From: Anaerolineae bacterium
Lineage (GTDB): Bacteria; Chloroflexota; Anaerolineae; Promineifilales; Promineifilaceae
Length of the DNA stretch: 64,000 nucleotides
Direction: 5' to 3'
Assembly (NCBI GenBank): GCA_020848035.1
Contig: JADLAX010000014.1
Span: forward strand, 1-64,000
This document shows positions 7,616 through 16,356 of the stretch, piece by piece (positions within the stretch are counted from its first letter, which is position 1; each line of letters opens with the position of its first letter). A model generated the notes under the pieces. It was not told the DNA's origin. It did not search any database and worked only from the letters and a program-made list of their open reading frames with translations. Made by a program: the position numbers and the translations under genes.

Positions 7616-9310
7616 TTAGCAATCCTTGTTTAAGAAGCGGCACTCCTCTTCATAGAAGGAACCCTCATGGCGGAAGGCATAAATGGAGTCGCCAGACTGC
7701 ACCAGGAACTCACCAGGATTGTTGGGGTCCGGCACTTCGAAGATGAGCGTCAACCTAACCATGTTGGCCTGTTCTTGGGTAATGCGCAGCGCGGCAAACG
7801 GATCGGCCATCGCATTATCACCAAAGTCATTGCCATAACGGCCGCCTTCCAAAACGCGGCAGTCATCCCAAACGCCGTCACGCGGCATGTCTGGGTTGCC
7901 ATTCAAAACACAGCTGTGGTTCTGCATGGCCGCCTCAAACTCTTCCAGGGCGCGGGTCAGGTAAGGATTGTCCGGAATTTCTTCGCCAGGCAAGTAAATG
8001 CCTGTTTCCAGATATTCATACGGAACGCCCAACAAAACGTTGGCCCCTTCCTGCGGCATAATTTCCTGCGCCACTTCCAGCTCCGGTGAGCTTTCCACCC
8101 GGAACTCCGGCGAACCCATCCAGTTAGAAACCAGCATAGCCGCAAAGAAGAGGCTGGCTACCGTTAAACCTACACGGCGGTCAGCATAACGACGGCTTTT
8201 GCCTACTTCCACATAAGGCATTACCACAAACATGACAATCAGCAGCGGGATAAAACCAATCACAATGGTTTTGTCGGCCAGCTTTAGCCAACCCTGCGAC
8301 CAGGAGAGATACCACGGGGCCACCACGTGCAGGGGCGTCACAATCGGGTCGGCATGATGCTCCAGTGGGGCATCCCAGAACCAGAGCGAACCGGCCGTCA
8401 GGAAAAGCGTTGTCAGCGCAGTCCACATCAGCTCGCTGGTCAAAATATCAGGCGTGAAATAAGTACGTTCGTCTTTGGGAACACGTTTGGCCGTATCTTC
8501 ACCAATTTCTTCACGGCCGGGCGGCAAGGAGATACCGTACAGCACCACCTTGTAGTAATGCACAAAGAAGAAGATGGCTGTCAGCAGCGGCAGCAGCAAA
8601 ACGTGGAACAAATACCAACGCAGCAAACCACCGGCACCCAATGACGGCGCACCCTGCAAGATGAGAAGAATATTGGCATTCAGTTCAGGGGGAGCGGGCG
8701 CTGCTTCAGCGCCAGAAAGGAAAACGGTGAGCGCCCAGTAAGCAAGCTGATCCCAGGGGAGCAAGTAACCAGAAAAGCTGAGCAAGGCAGTGAAGGTGAG
8801 CAAGATTACACCGGTGGCCCACGTAAACTGGCGCGGCTTCTTGTAACTGCCCGTTATAAACGTTCTGAGCATATGCAAGGCCACCACCAGGACCATCACT
8901 TCCGCGCCCAAACGGTGCATGTTACGCATTAGCTGCCCCAACGGCACGTTGCCCAAAATGTTCCACATGTTGTCGTAGGCCACCAGCGGGCTGGGGGTGT
9001 AGAACACCATCAAAATGATACCGGTGATGGTTTCCCAGACAAACATGAAGGTGGAGAGCCAGCCTAACCGGAAGGTGGGGTAAATATGGGTGACCTCAGT
9101 GTGATAAAAGCTGGGCCGAATATGGAACCAGAAGCTATCGGCATGAGGGCGTAAACGAGGATTGGGGCGACGGGGTTCATCACCACGGAGGGCACTGCGA
9201 ATGTCGCTGATGTTCATACCAGCGGTAAGCCGTTCAACCACCTCATCAGCTTTGGTGATGACGGCTTGCTTGACCCCCATTTCGCTAACTTGTTCAAAAA
9301 AGGTAGCCAT
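7616..9310 (-). CDS. Cytochrome b subunit of a bc-type quinol oxidoreductase, with long C-terminal extension
   Basis: The protein oxidises quinol and holds the two b haems. Helix B carries NMHRLGAEVMVLVVALHML (His pair with 13 residues between) and helix D carries RWYLFHVLLLPLLTAIFFFVH (14 between, as in b6-type proteins). A Qo-loop motif APWYLSW replaces the usual PEWY. It covers both the b6 and subunit-IV parts in one chain. At 564 residues it is long. After the last membrane helix, about 160 residues remain, including several cysteines (HSCVLNG, DDCRVLEGG, EEECRFLNKDC at the end). The N-terminus has about 55 extra residues. The ATG at 9310 has AAGGAG 7 bases upstream. Confidence 0.93.
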   Translation of the reverse strand: MATFFEQVSEMGVKQAVITKADEVVERLTAGMNISDIRSALRGDEPRRPNPRLRPHADSFWFHIRPSFYHTEVTHIYPTFRLGWLSTFMFVWETITGIILMVFYTPSPLVAYDNMWNILGNVPLGQLMRNMHRLGAEVMVLVVALHMLRTFITGSYKKPRQFTWATGVILLTFTALLSFSGYLLPWDQLAYWALTVFLSGAEAAPAPPELNANILLILQGAPSLGAGGLLRWYLFHVLLLPLLTAIFFFVHYYKVVLYGISLPPGREEIGEDTAKRVPKDERTYFTPDILTSELMWTALTTLFLTAGSLWFWDAPLEHHADPIVTPLHVVAPWYLSWSQGWLKLADKTIVIGFIPLLIVMFVVMPYVEVGKSRRYADRRVGLTVASLFFAAMLVSNWMGSPEFRVESSPELEVAQEIMPQEGANVLLGVPYEYLETGIYLPGEEIPDNPYLTRALEEFEAAMQNHSCVLNGNPDMPRDGVWDDCRVLEGGRYGNDFGDNAMADPFAALRITQEQANMVRLTLIFEVPDPNNPGEFLVQSGDSIYAFRHEGSFYEEECRFLNKDC

Positions 9311-9338
9311 ACTCTAACTCCTTATTCCTCTTTGTCTA

Positions 9339-9989
9339 TTACGGACATTCGTTTGCAAAACTGCACAACAGCGGCTGAGACAGACCCATTTTACGGTCAC
9401 CGGTGTCTACGCTGATGAAGGCGGCATTTTCGGGCAGGGGAACTGGCGCATAAAAATCGTTAACCAGTTCAGACTCTGTACCGGCGATGGGGTTTTTATC
9501 GGCGTCCAGGAACTGCATGCGGAAGCGGTCTAGCGCGCGGGGGGCAGGTGATTCGATACGACGGCCGTCTAAGCGATATTTTGAACCGTGGCACGGACAT
9601 TCAAATCGGTTGTTCGCCTCTGTCCAGGTGTAAATACAGCCCAAATGCGTACAGACTTTGTAAATAGCCGCCACCCCAACAATCTCTTCCGTCTCATCCT
9701 CGGCCTTCTTCATCAAATCGTTGGGCTGGGTGGTGTCTAAATTCACCAGCCAGAAACGGCCAGAAGGCACATTGGTCGGCTGTGCATTTACTGCGGGGAG
9801 TTCATTCACCGAAATAACAAATAAACCGCCAAATTCGCCCTCACGAAAACGGGGCAATAAAAACCAAATCAACAAACCGGAAAATTGAGCAGCATACAGG
9901 GCGATGGATGCTCCCCAAATATAGTAAAGAAATTCACGTCTTGAGATGCCGCCGCTTTTCGCTTCGGCACTTACGGCTGCATTTGCCAT
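9339..9989 (-). CDS. Rieske [2Fe-2S] iron-sulfur protein
   Basis: This is the high-potential iron-sulfur subunit of the bc complex. Cluster ligands are Cys113 and His115 in CTHLGC and Cys131 and His134 in CPCHGS; Cys118 and Cys133 form the usual stabilising disulfide. An N-terminal SRREF motif precedes the single membrane anchor (YYIWGASIALYAAQFSGLLIWFLL), compatible with Tat export, although the second Arg-Arg context is minimal. The 216 residues fit the family. It is first in the operon, with CAGGAG upstream of the ATG. A Rex-like operator lies about 100 bp further up. Confidence 0.95.
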   Translation of the reverse strand: MANAAVSAEAKSGGISRREFLYYIWGASIALYAAQFSGLLIWFLLPRFREGEFGGLFVISVNELPAVNAQPTNVPSGRFWLVNLDTTQPNDLMKKAEDETEEIVGVAAIYKVCTHLGCIYTWTEANNRFECPCHGSKYRLDGRRIESPAPRALDRFRMQFLDADKNPIAGTESELVNDFYAPVPLPENAAFISVDTGDRKMGLSQPLLCSFANECP

Positions 9990-10085
9990 GAGGCTATTCT
10001 CCTGTAATAAATATGCTTGTGAACTTGATTATTCAGCGAAATTCATATGCAGTGACCAATTTTTCCTGAACTGCAAAAAGGACAA

Positions 10086-10103
10086 CTGTGCTTTTTATCA
10101 CAA
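10086..10103. promoter_or_regulatory. Candidate Rex (or CRP/FNR-type) operator of the bc operon
   Basis: On the minus strand the site reads TTGTGATAAAAAGCACAG, close to the Rex operator TTGTGA-N6-TCACAA. It sits about 97 bp upstream of the Rieske start. Three similar 18-mers lie at 25215, 25309 and 32144. CRP-family consensus (TGTGA-N6-TCACA) cannot be excluded. Confidence 0.6.
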
Positions 10104-10146
10104 TCGCGATTATAGCAAAAGACAGATGGATAACAAGGGGGGAAAT

Positions 10147-10219
10147 GGGCGCTGAGGGACTCGAACCCCCGACCCCTTCGGTGTAAACGAAGTGCTCTAA
10201 CCAACTGAGCTAAGCGCCC
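10147..10219 (-). tRNA. tRNA-Val (anticodon UAC)
   Basis: The 73-nt cloverleaf has a GGGCGCT/AGCGCCC acceptor stem, D-arm GCTC-GAGC, anticodon stem CTTCG/CGAAG with loop TTTACAC, and T-loop TTCGAGT. CCA is not encoded. Confidence 0.96.
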
Positions 10220-10277
10220 TTACGAATCAGAGAAGAACCAAATTATAGCGGCTGTTGGCTAACACGCAACCGCTGCT

Positions 10278-10327
10278 AAGTAGCCGTGCAAAAATAAGCT
10301 AGCGATAGTCGAACTGCACGGCTACTT
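10278..10327. repeat. 13-bp perfect inverted repeat downstream of dcd
   Basis: AAGTAGCCGTGCA (10278-10290) is exactly complementary to TGCACGGCTACTT (10315-10327) with a 24-base loop. It may help end the dcd transcript. Confidence 0.8.
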
Positions 10328-10330
10328 TAA

Positions 10331-10369
10331 GCCCATTCGCCAATTCCGTTAACCTATTTGCGAATGGGC
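10331..10369 (-). terminator. Hairpin immediately after dcd
   Basis: GCCCATTCGC (10331-10340) pairs with GCGAATGGGC (10360-10369), starting one base after the dcd stop codon. The T-tract is weak (TTAAAGTAG), so termination is likely but not certain. Confidence 0.65.
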
Positions 10370-10370
10370 C

Positions 10371-10925
10371 CTAAATGCGCGGCAGCACAATGCTTTGCTG
10401 CTTCTGATATTTCCCCTTGCGATCCGCATAAGAAGTCTCGCAGATTTCATCTGATTGAAAAAACAACACCTGGGCAATGCCCTCATGGGCGTACACACGG
10501 GCAGGCAGCGGTGTGGTGTTGGAAATTTCCAGCGTCACATATCCCTCCCACTCTGGTTCAAACGGAGTAACGTTTACGATGAGGCCACAGCGGGCATAGG
10601 TGGATTTGCCCAGGCAGACGGTCAGCACGTCCCGCGGAATGCGGAAATATTCCACCGTTTGCGCCAGGACAAATGAGTTGGGCGGAATGACACACACATC
10701 CCCTGTAAAATCGACAAAAGATTTGGGATCAAAATGTTTGGGATCCACAACGGCCGAATGCACATTCGTAAAAATCTTAAACTCGTTGGTGACCCGAATG
10801 TCGTACCCATAAGACGACAGCCCGTAAGAAATCACGCCCTCGCGTACCTGCCCATCCACAAAGGGCTCAATCATCTTATGTTCCAGCGCCATGCGGCGAA
10901 TCCAACTGTCTGCTTTAATGGCCAT
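10371..10925 (-). CDS. dcd: dCTP deaminase
   Basis: The enzyme deaminates dCTP to dUTP for dTMP synthesis and may also carry dUTPase activity. The 184-residue protein contains the trimer-interface/active-site block [34 protein letters not shown], cut here for description: the key parts are GKSTYARCG and the catalytic glutamate in the GYVTLEISN strand. It also has the N-terminal [11 protein letters not shown] motif. AAGGA is 5-6 bases before the ATG. It follows argS on the same strand with a 39-bp gap and is probably co-transcribed with it. Confidence 0.95.
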   Translation of the reverse strand: MAIKADSWIRRMALEHKMIEPFVDGQVREGVISYGLSSYGYDIRVTNEFKIFTNVHSAVVDPKHFDPKSFVDFTGDVCVIPPNSFVLAQTVEYFRIPRDVLTVCLGKSTYARCGLIVNVTPFEPEWEGYVTLEISNTTPLPARVYAHEGIAQVLFFQSDEICETSYADRKGKYQKQQSIVLPRI

Positions 10926-10964
10926 TGTTTTTCCTTTACTTGAATATTGACAAAAACTATAACT

Positions 10965-12626
10965 TTACATAACTTCTGGTGCGCTCATCCCCATCAGGTC
11001 GAGCACCTGGGCAAAGAGCTGTTTGGCCGCCCGGTAAAAGCGCAGCCGGGCATGGCGCAGCGGTTCAGGCACGTCGTCGTTGAGGACGCGGCAGTTTTCA
11101 TAGGCGGGGTGGAAGGCGGCGGCGAGCTCGTAGGCGTAGAAGGCAATGTGGTGCGGCTCGGTGCTGAGCACCATCAATTCGATCACTTCGGGCAGTTCCA
11201 GCGCTTTGCGCAGGAAGGCCAGCTCACTTTCATGGGTCAGCAGGCTGAGATCAGCCCCGGCATCGGCGTCGGCGGTACCGCCCGCTTCGGCCCACTTGCG
11301 GAAGATGCCCGCACAGCGCACGTGGGCGTTTTGGATGTAGTAGACCGGATTTTTGTCGGACTTTTCCAGGGCCAGGTTGAGATCAAAGTCGATGGGGCTG
11401 TTGCCCGAGCGGGAGATCATGAAGTAGCGAATGGGATCGGGGCCAACCACATCGACCACATCATCGAGCGAAACAAAGGTGCCTGCCCGCGTGCTCATCT
11501 TCATTTCCTGGCCATCTTTGATAATGCTGATGATTTGATGCAGCACGGTGCGCACAAAATCGGTGGGGTAACCCAGCGCCTGCACGCCCATGAGGACCTG
11601 CGGTGCGGTGGCGTGGTGGTCAGGCCCAAAAAAGTCGACGACCAGATCGAAGCCGCGCTGGGCTTTGTCCCAGTGGTAGGCGATATCGGGCATGCGGTAG
11701 GTGGGTTCGCCGCTCTGCTTCACCAAAACGCGGTCTTTGTCGTCGCCAAACTGGGTGGTTTTGAACCACTGCGCGCCATCTTGCTCGTAGACGTATCCTT
11801 TTTCTTGCAGCGTTTCCAGCGCTTCCCAAACCCGGCCGGTTTCGTAGAGGCTTTGTTCGTTGTAATACACATCAAAAACGATATTGATGCGGCGCAGGGT
11901 TTCTTTTTGGCTGCGGGAGATCTGGTCTTTGGCGTAGCTGCCGAAATATTCCGCTGGTTCAGCCTGCAAGGCAGCGCCGTGGGCCTCAACCAGCTGCCGG
12001 GCGATGTCGGTGATGTAGTCGCCTTTGTAATGGTCGGGGCCAAGCTCCGCATCTTGCCCGAGGAGCTGGAGGTAGCGAATTTTGGTGGATTCACCCAGCA
12101 GGGTAATCTGGCGGCCTGCGTCATTGTAGTAATACTCTAAAACAACGTCGTACCCGGCCAGGCGCATGGCGCGGGCCAGGGTGTCGCCCATCACGCCGCC
12201 CCGGGTACGGCCGATATGAATCGGCCCGGTGGGATTGGCGCTGACACACTCGATTTGCACTTTTCTGCCGTCGCCCAGGTGGAGACGGCCGTATCCATCG
12301 CCTTCCGCCAACACATTGGCCACCACCTGCTGCAACCGGGCTTCTGTCAGCCGGATGTTGATGAAACCAGGCGGGGCCACGGCCACCGCAGCGATGTAGT
12401 CGGCCGCGGGCAAATGATCGACAATGGTCTGGGCAATTTTAAGCGGAGCCATGCGGGCCTCGCGGGCCAGCTTCAATGCCGTGGGCGAGGCATAGTCGCC
12501 AAATGAGGCTTCACGCGGCCGTTCGATGACCACTTCGGGCAAAGCAAAGGGGGGCAGCGCCCCGGCCGCCTGAGCCGCCTGAATAGCTTCTTGTAAAACG
12601 GCCGCTAACTGATGATGAATGCTCAT
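10965..12626 (-). CDS. argS: Arginyl-tRNA synthetase
   Basis: This class I synthetase charges tRNA-Arg. The 553 residues include the N-terminal Add-1 domain (about 1-100), the HIGH-type signature GPIHIGRTRGG, the KMSKS-type loop EMKMSTRAGT, and the C-terminal DALR anticodon-binding helices. The HIGR and KMSTR variants are normal for ArgS. The gene heads a short minus-strand unit with dcd. A long open frame on the opposite strand (10947-12140) is a composition shadow. Confidence 0.97.
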   Translation of the reverse strand: MSIHHQLAAVLQEAIQAAQAAGALPPFALPEVVIERPREASFGDYASPTALKLAREARMAPLKIAQTIVDHLPAADYIAAVAVAPPGFINIRLTEARLQQVVANVLAEGDGYGRLHLGDGRKVQIECVSANPTGPIHIGRTRGGVMGDTLARAMRLAGYDVVLEYYYNDAGRQITLLGESTKIRYLQLLGQDAELGPDHYKGDYITDIARQLVEAHGAALQAEPAEYFGSYAKDQISRSQKETLRRINIVFDVYYNEQSLYETGRVWEALETLQEKGYVYEQDGAQWFKTTQFGDDKDRVLVKQSGEPTYRMPDIAYHWDKAQRGFDLVVDFFGPDHHATAPQVLMGVQALGYPTDFVRTVLHQIISIIKDGQEMKMSTRAGTFVSLDDVVDVVGPDPIRYFMISRSGNSPIDFDLNLALEKSDKNPVYYIQNAHVRCAGIFRKWAEAGGTADADAGADLSLLTHESELAFLRKALELPEVIELMVLSTEPHHIAFYAYELAAAFHPAYENCRVLNDDVPEPLRHARLRFYRAAKQLFAQVLDLMGMSAPEVM

Positions 12627-12797
12627 AAAATTCCACTCTTCCTGGCGAAGCTTTTGGCTTCAAAATTCGGCGGATTTTACATGCCCAACAGAGGGTTCGC
12701 AACCTGAGCTGGGAAAAGGCCTTAATTGGTTTGGTCAGCTTGCTCAGGCAGGCTATCGCAGATAACGTTTAGATTCATGGTTGAAGGAGATTTCTGG

Positions 12798-13346
12798 ATG
12801 AAGCGTCTGATTCTGATTTTTTTGATTCCCCTGTTGGTACTGGCCTGCGGTGAGGCCGATGACACGGGCGGCGAGCTGGTTAGCTACACCAGTCCCAACT
12901 ACCCTATCAGCTTTATGATGCCCGCAGCGTGGGCCGTGAGCGACAATGAAGATTCGATCACCATCGCCTCGGCCGAATCGCTGCTGCTGGCCAACACGGT
13001 GGTAGACGGCGCACGTATCAACATGACCGTAACGCTTGGTGCGTTTATGGGCAATGCCAACGTTACCGAGGTGATTGAAACGGCCGTTGGCCAATTTCGG
13101 GCCCAGGAGGGGGTGGAGGTGCTGCAAGAGGTCGAAACCAAATTGATCAACAACCAGTCGGCCGTCGAAATTGTGCTGCGCGGCCCGGACACGGAGGGCA
13201 ATGAGGTGATTTTGCGCTACCTGGTGGTAGAAAGTTTGGGGTCGAACCAGACGGCCGTCATCGCCGCCGTGCATGATGCCAGTGAAAACGATCGCTACGG
13301 CCAGGTCATGGCCGACATTGTGAACTCGATCCGGCTGGGTGAATAG
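12798..13346 (+). CDS. Lipoprotein of unknown function
   Basis: The start MKRLILIFLIPLLVLAC is a lipoprotein signal with lipobox LVLAC and Cys17 as the lipidation site. The mature 165 residues contain YPISFMMPAAWAV and a pattern of strands and one helix that recalls PsbP-like or DcrB-like lipoproteins. That resemblance is structural guesswork only. The ATG at 12798 has AAGGAG at 8 bases, so the open frame from 12726 is longer than the gene. It stands alone, divergent from argS. Confidence 0.8.
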   Translation: MKRLILIFLIPLLVLACGEADDTGGELVSYTSPNYPISFMMPAAWAVSDNEDSITIASAESLLLANTVVDGARINMTVTLGAFMGNANVTEVIETAVGQFRAQEGVEVLQEVETKLINNQSAVEIVLRGPDTEGNEVILRYLVVESLGSNQTAVIAAVHDASENDRYGQVMADIVNSIRLGE

Positions 13347-13413
13347 TGAAAAGTAAAAAGTAAAAAGTCAAAAGTCAAAAGCTAACTTATCACTTATTAT
13401 TTTTCACTTATTA
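13347..13413. repeat. AGTGAAAAGTAAAAAGT-family inverted repeat
   Basis: Purine-rich copies of AAAAGT are followed by the complementary ATTTTTCACTTATTAC. It fills the gap between two convergent genes. Relatives are at 38533-38591 and 40322-40380. Confidence 0.75.
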
Positions 13414-14556
13414 CTAATTACCGGCCGCCGCGTCATACACCAACAGCGTCTCAGCGGCCGTTTTTTCCCAGGAGAAAACGGCCGCTTGCTGTGCCGCCTT
13501 CTGTTTAAGTTCCGCCCGCAAGTTATCCTGAATCACCGTGGAAATAATCGCCCCGGCCAGGCCGCGCGCATCGTCGGGCTCGACGGCAAACCCGGCGTCG
13601 CCCAGCACTTCGGGCAGGGACGAGGCCGTGGTCGTCACCACCGGCGTGCCGGAAGCCAGCGCTTCCAGCACCCCCAGGCCAAACCCCTCGCGGCGGCTGG
13701 GGAAAACAAACGTTTCCGCATTGCGGTACAGCACCGGCTTGTCTTCTTCATCCACGTAACCAATCCAGCGCACGTAGTCGCCAATGCCCAGCTGCTGGAT
13801 GTAGCTGTCGTAATCCGGGTAAATTTCATTCGATTGGGTGGGCTTTTTGCCCGCCAGGATCAGCGGATAATCCTCGCCCAGCGCCTGCCCCACGTAGGTC
13901 CAGGCCAGCAGCAGCGTAGTAACGTTTTTGTGCAGCTCGTAGCCGCCCAGGTAGAGCACGTAAAAATCGGGCAGATCGTATTTGCGCAGGATGGCCATTT
14001 CCAGCAGGCCGCTGTCTTGCGGGCTGAACGCGGACCCGGCGGCCAGGTAGATGCGCTCAATTTTGTCGGCGGGGATGTGCAGGTGGTCGATGATGTCTCG
14101 TTTGCTGGCCTCGGAATCGGTGATAATGCGGGTAGCGCCCCGGGCTGAGGCGGAAACGAGGGCGTTGTAGAGACGGGTAAGGAACGGCCGTCGATACTCA
14201 GGCACCAACATCGTGGTCAAATCATGCACCGTCACCACCAGCGGCACGGGCGATTGCAGCGGCCCGCCCCAGTACGGCACGTGGGCCACCGTCGCCCCCA
14301 CCGCCCGACACGCCTGGGGAAACAGGCGCTGCTCAAACCACACCTTGCCCAGGTTCCCCGGCCGCACCGGCACCAGCTTCACCTTCACGCTGGGCGGCAC
14401 CGCTTCCGGCTCCGGCTGCCCCGCCACCTGCGGGTACACCAGCGTAATCGTCAGGTCAGACACCATGCGGTTGAGATGATAAACCAGCTGGCGCGTGTAC
14501 TGGCCGCTGCCCGTATTGGGCTGGTTCCAAAAAGCAGCATTGATGGCTACATGCAT
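13414..14556 (-). CDS. Glycosyltransferase, GT4 family (GT-B fold)
   Basis: The protein transfers a sugar from a nucleotide donor to a polysaccharide or glycolipid precursor. The N-terminal acceptor domain begins MHVAINAAFW with a GSGQYTRQL glycine loop. The C-terminal donor domain shows FVFPSRREGFGLGVLEALA, with the EGFGLxxLE motif and catalytic or donor-binding glutamates. Residues around PEVLGDAGFAVEPDD are the usual donor-site tail. At 380 residues it is full length with no membrane span. No neighbouring polysaccharide genes reveal the product. Confidence 0.9.
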   Translation of the reverse strand: MHVAINAAFWNQPNTGSGQYTRQLVYHLNRMVSDLTITLVYPQVAGQPEPEAVPPSVKVKLVPVRPGNLGKVWFEQRLFPQACRAVGATVAHVPYWGGPLQSPVPLVVTVHDLTTMLVPEYRRPFLTRLYNALVSASARGATRIITDSEASKRDIIDHLHIPADKIERIYLAAGSAFSPQDSGLLEMAILRKYDLPDFYVLYLGGYELHKNVTTLLLAWTYVGQALGEDYPLILAGKKPTQSNEIYPDYDSYIQQLGIGDYVRWIGYVDEEDKPVLYRNAETFVFPSRREGFGLGVLEALASGTPVVTTTASSLPEVLGDAGFAVEPDDARGLAGAIISTVIQDNLRAELKQKAAQQAAVFSWEKTAAETLLVYDAAAGN

Positions 14557-14651
14557 AAAAAACCCTTCCTTTGCCGCTGATTATAGTAACAATCCAGAGG
14601 CGAGGCACTTTGAAAATGCGCAACCCCGGTTTTCTATTTTTTACAAATGGG

Positions 14652-14697
14652 ACGCGGATTAACGCAGATGACGCGGGTAAAAACAGATAATCCGCGT
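14652..14697. repeat. ACGCGGATTA inverted repeat
   Basis: ACGCGGATTA (14652-14661) pairs with TAATCCGCGT (14688-14697). It lies in the 293-bp gap between divergent genes. Confidence 0.7.
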
Positions 14698-14799
14698 TTT
14701 CAGCGCCTGTCCGCTTCCCATTGTGCACCAAACAGTTAGACCGATTCTGGTCAATGCAGTACCATTGTTCCCCATACCTAACATCACAGAAAACCCTTA

Positions 14800-14835
14800 C
14801 TTCCCCTCCGCGCTCGCCGCGTCTCTGCGGTGAAA
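14800..14835. repeat. Partial CGCAGAG-family repeat
   Basis: The segment CCGCGTCTCTGCGGTGAAAA matches one arm of the family seen at 35543, 36165 and 49024. It lies just before the GTG start of the carotenoid oxygenase and accounts for the upstream in-frame extension. Confidence 0.7.
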
Positions 14836-14849
14836 AAGGCAGGCAGCCC

Positions 14850-16283
14850 GTGACCAACCACTTTAAGCAAAACTTTGTCACCCAGCAGGCAGAAGTGCAC
14901 CTGCCCGACGTACCGCTCACCGGCACCGTTCCCGACTGGCTCAACGGCACGCTCATCCGCTGCGGTCCGGGCCAGTTTGAGCAGACCCACGCCTCCTACA
15001 AACATTGGTTCGACGGCCTGAGCATGCCGCACCGCTATACGTTTCGGAACGGCCGTCTCTCCTTCCAAAATCGCTTTCTGCAAAGCCAGGCGTACCTCAA
15101 AGACAACGCCACTGGCGTGCTAAATTATCGCGGCGTCTTTGTGGACCCCCAACGCACCTTCTGGGACAAAATCAAGGCACTGTTTATCAACGACGTCACC
15201 GACAACTGTAACATCCAGACCGTCGACGACCAGGGCACCATCGTCATCATGACCGAGCTGCCGCACATGTACCAGCTCGATCCTCTCAGCCTGCAAACGG
15301 TAGCCCAGTACGAATACGACCACAAAATCAACGCCACGATGCAGACCGCCCACCCCCACCTCGACCCGCGCCAGGGCAACATGATTGTCAACTACATGCT
15401 CAAAATCAGCCTGTTTAACTACTACGAGGTGTTTAACGTGCGCGGACGGGCTTACCAGCAGGTAAGCCGCGTCCCGGTCACCTCGCCATCGTACATGCAC
15501 AGCTTTGCCCTGACGGAACGGTACGTCATCCTGGTCGAGCAGCCGCTCAAGCTGCCGGGATACGGCCGTGGCGTCTTCGCCCTCGCCTTTGGTAACAAAC
15601 CGTTCATGGAAAACTTCGTCTGGGACGGCAGCCAACCCACTGTGTTCCAGGTAATTGACCGGAACAGCGGTATCGTGGTAACTCAGGCCGAAACAGACGC
15701 CTTTTTTGTTTTCCACCAGCTCAATGCCTACGAGCAAAACAATGAAATTATCCTGGACCTGGCCGCCTACCCCAACGCCAGCGTGCTGCCTGACTTTTTC
15801 CTGGACCGGCTGCGCGCCAACAATCACATCCCCCACACACCTGCCTGGGCCAAACGCTACCGCATTCCGCTGGGCCAACCACACAGCCGCATCGATGGTG
15901 AAACGCTGGCCAGCCTCAACCTGGAACTGCCGCGCATCAACTACCGCTACAACACACGGCCGTATCGCTACGGCTATGGCGTCAGCCTGCATCAGGATTT
16001 ACCGGACTTTCCCAACCAATTGGTGAAAATGGATGTGGTGACGGGCGAAACGGCCGTCTGGCACCAACCCATGCACTACCCCAGCGAACCCGTCTTTGTG
16101 CCCAACCCCAACGCTACGGCCGAGGACGATGGCGTCATCCTGGCCAACGTCTACGACGCCAACACCAATTCATCTTACCTGTTGGTGCTGGACGGCCAAA
16201 GCTTCACCCAAATGGCCCGCGGCGACCTCAACTTTCGCATTCCGTTTGACTACCACGGCTGGTTTTATCCCGGTGTGGTGTAA
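14850..16283 (+). CDS. Carotenoid cleavage oxygenase family protein
   Basis: This Fe(II) beta-propeller enzyme would cleave a double bond in a carotenoid or apocarotenoid. The four iron histidines are plausibly in MQTAHPHLDP, PSYMHSFALTE, FFVFHQLNAYE and the C-terminal FDYHGWFYPG, all in the expected order. The N-terminus LTGTVPDWLNGTLIRCGPG is the family signature. I choose the GTG at 14850 (477 residues) because the frame upstream to 14721 runs through repeat DNA. No other carotenoid gene lies in the window, so its substrate is unknown; lignostilbene-type substrates are possible. Confidence 0.9.
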   Translation: MTNHFKQNFVTQQAEVHLPDVPLTGTVPDWLNGTLIRCGPGQFEQTHASYKHWFDGLSMPHRYTFRNGRLSFQNRFLQSQAYLKDNATGVLNYRGVFVDPQRTFWDKIKALFINDVTDNCNIQTVDDQGTIVIMTELPHMYQLDPLSLQTVAQYEYDHKINATMQTAHPHLDPRQGNMIVNYMLKISLFNYYEVFNVRGRAYQQVSRVPVTSPSYMHSFALTERYVILVEQPLKLPGYGRGVFALAFGNKPFMENFVWDGSQPTVFQVIDRNSGIVVTQAETDAFFVFHQLNAYEQNNEIILDLAAYPNASVLPDFFLDRLRANNHIPHTPAWAKRYRIPLGQPHSRIDGETLASLNLELPRINYRYNTRPYRYGYGVSLHQDLPDFPNQLVKMDVVTGETAVWHQPMHYPSEPVFVPNPNATAEDDGVILANVYDANTNSSYLLVLDGQSFTQMARGDLNFRIPFDYHGWFYPGVV

Positions 16284-16312
16284 ATTGGCCACAGAGGAAG
16301 AAGAGGTAATTG

Positions 16313-16356
16313 AGTAATTGGGCAATTGGGCTTAATTACCCAGTTACCCAATTACT
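16313..16356. repeat. AATTACCCAATTACT-family inverted repeat
   Basis: AGTAATTGGGCAATTGGG pairs with CCCAGTTACCCAATTACT with small mismatches. It lies between convergent genes and overlaps the last codon of the kinase gene. Relatives are at 29137 and 55236. Confidence 0.8.

Noticed and set aside
10947-12140. 397-codon open frame on the plus strand
   Set aside because: It is antisense to argS, has no ribosome site or recognisable domain and follows the third-position GC pattern of argS.
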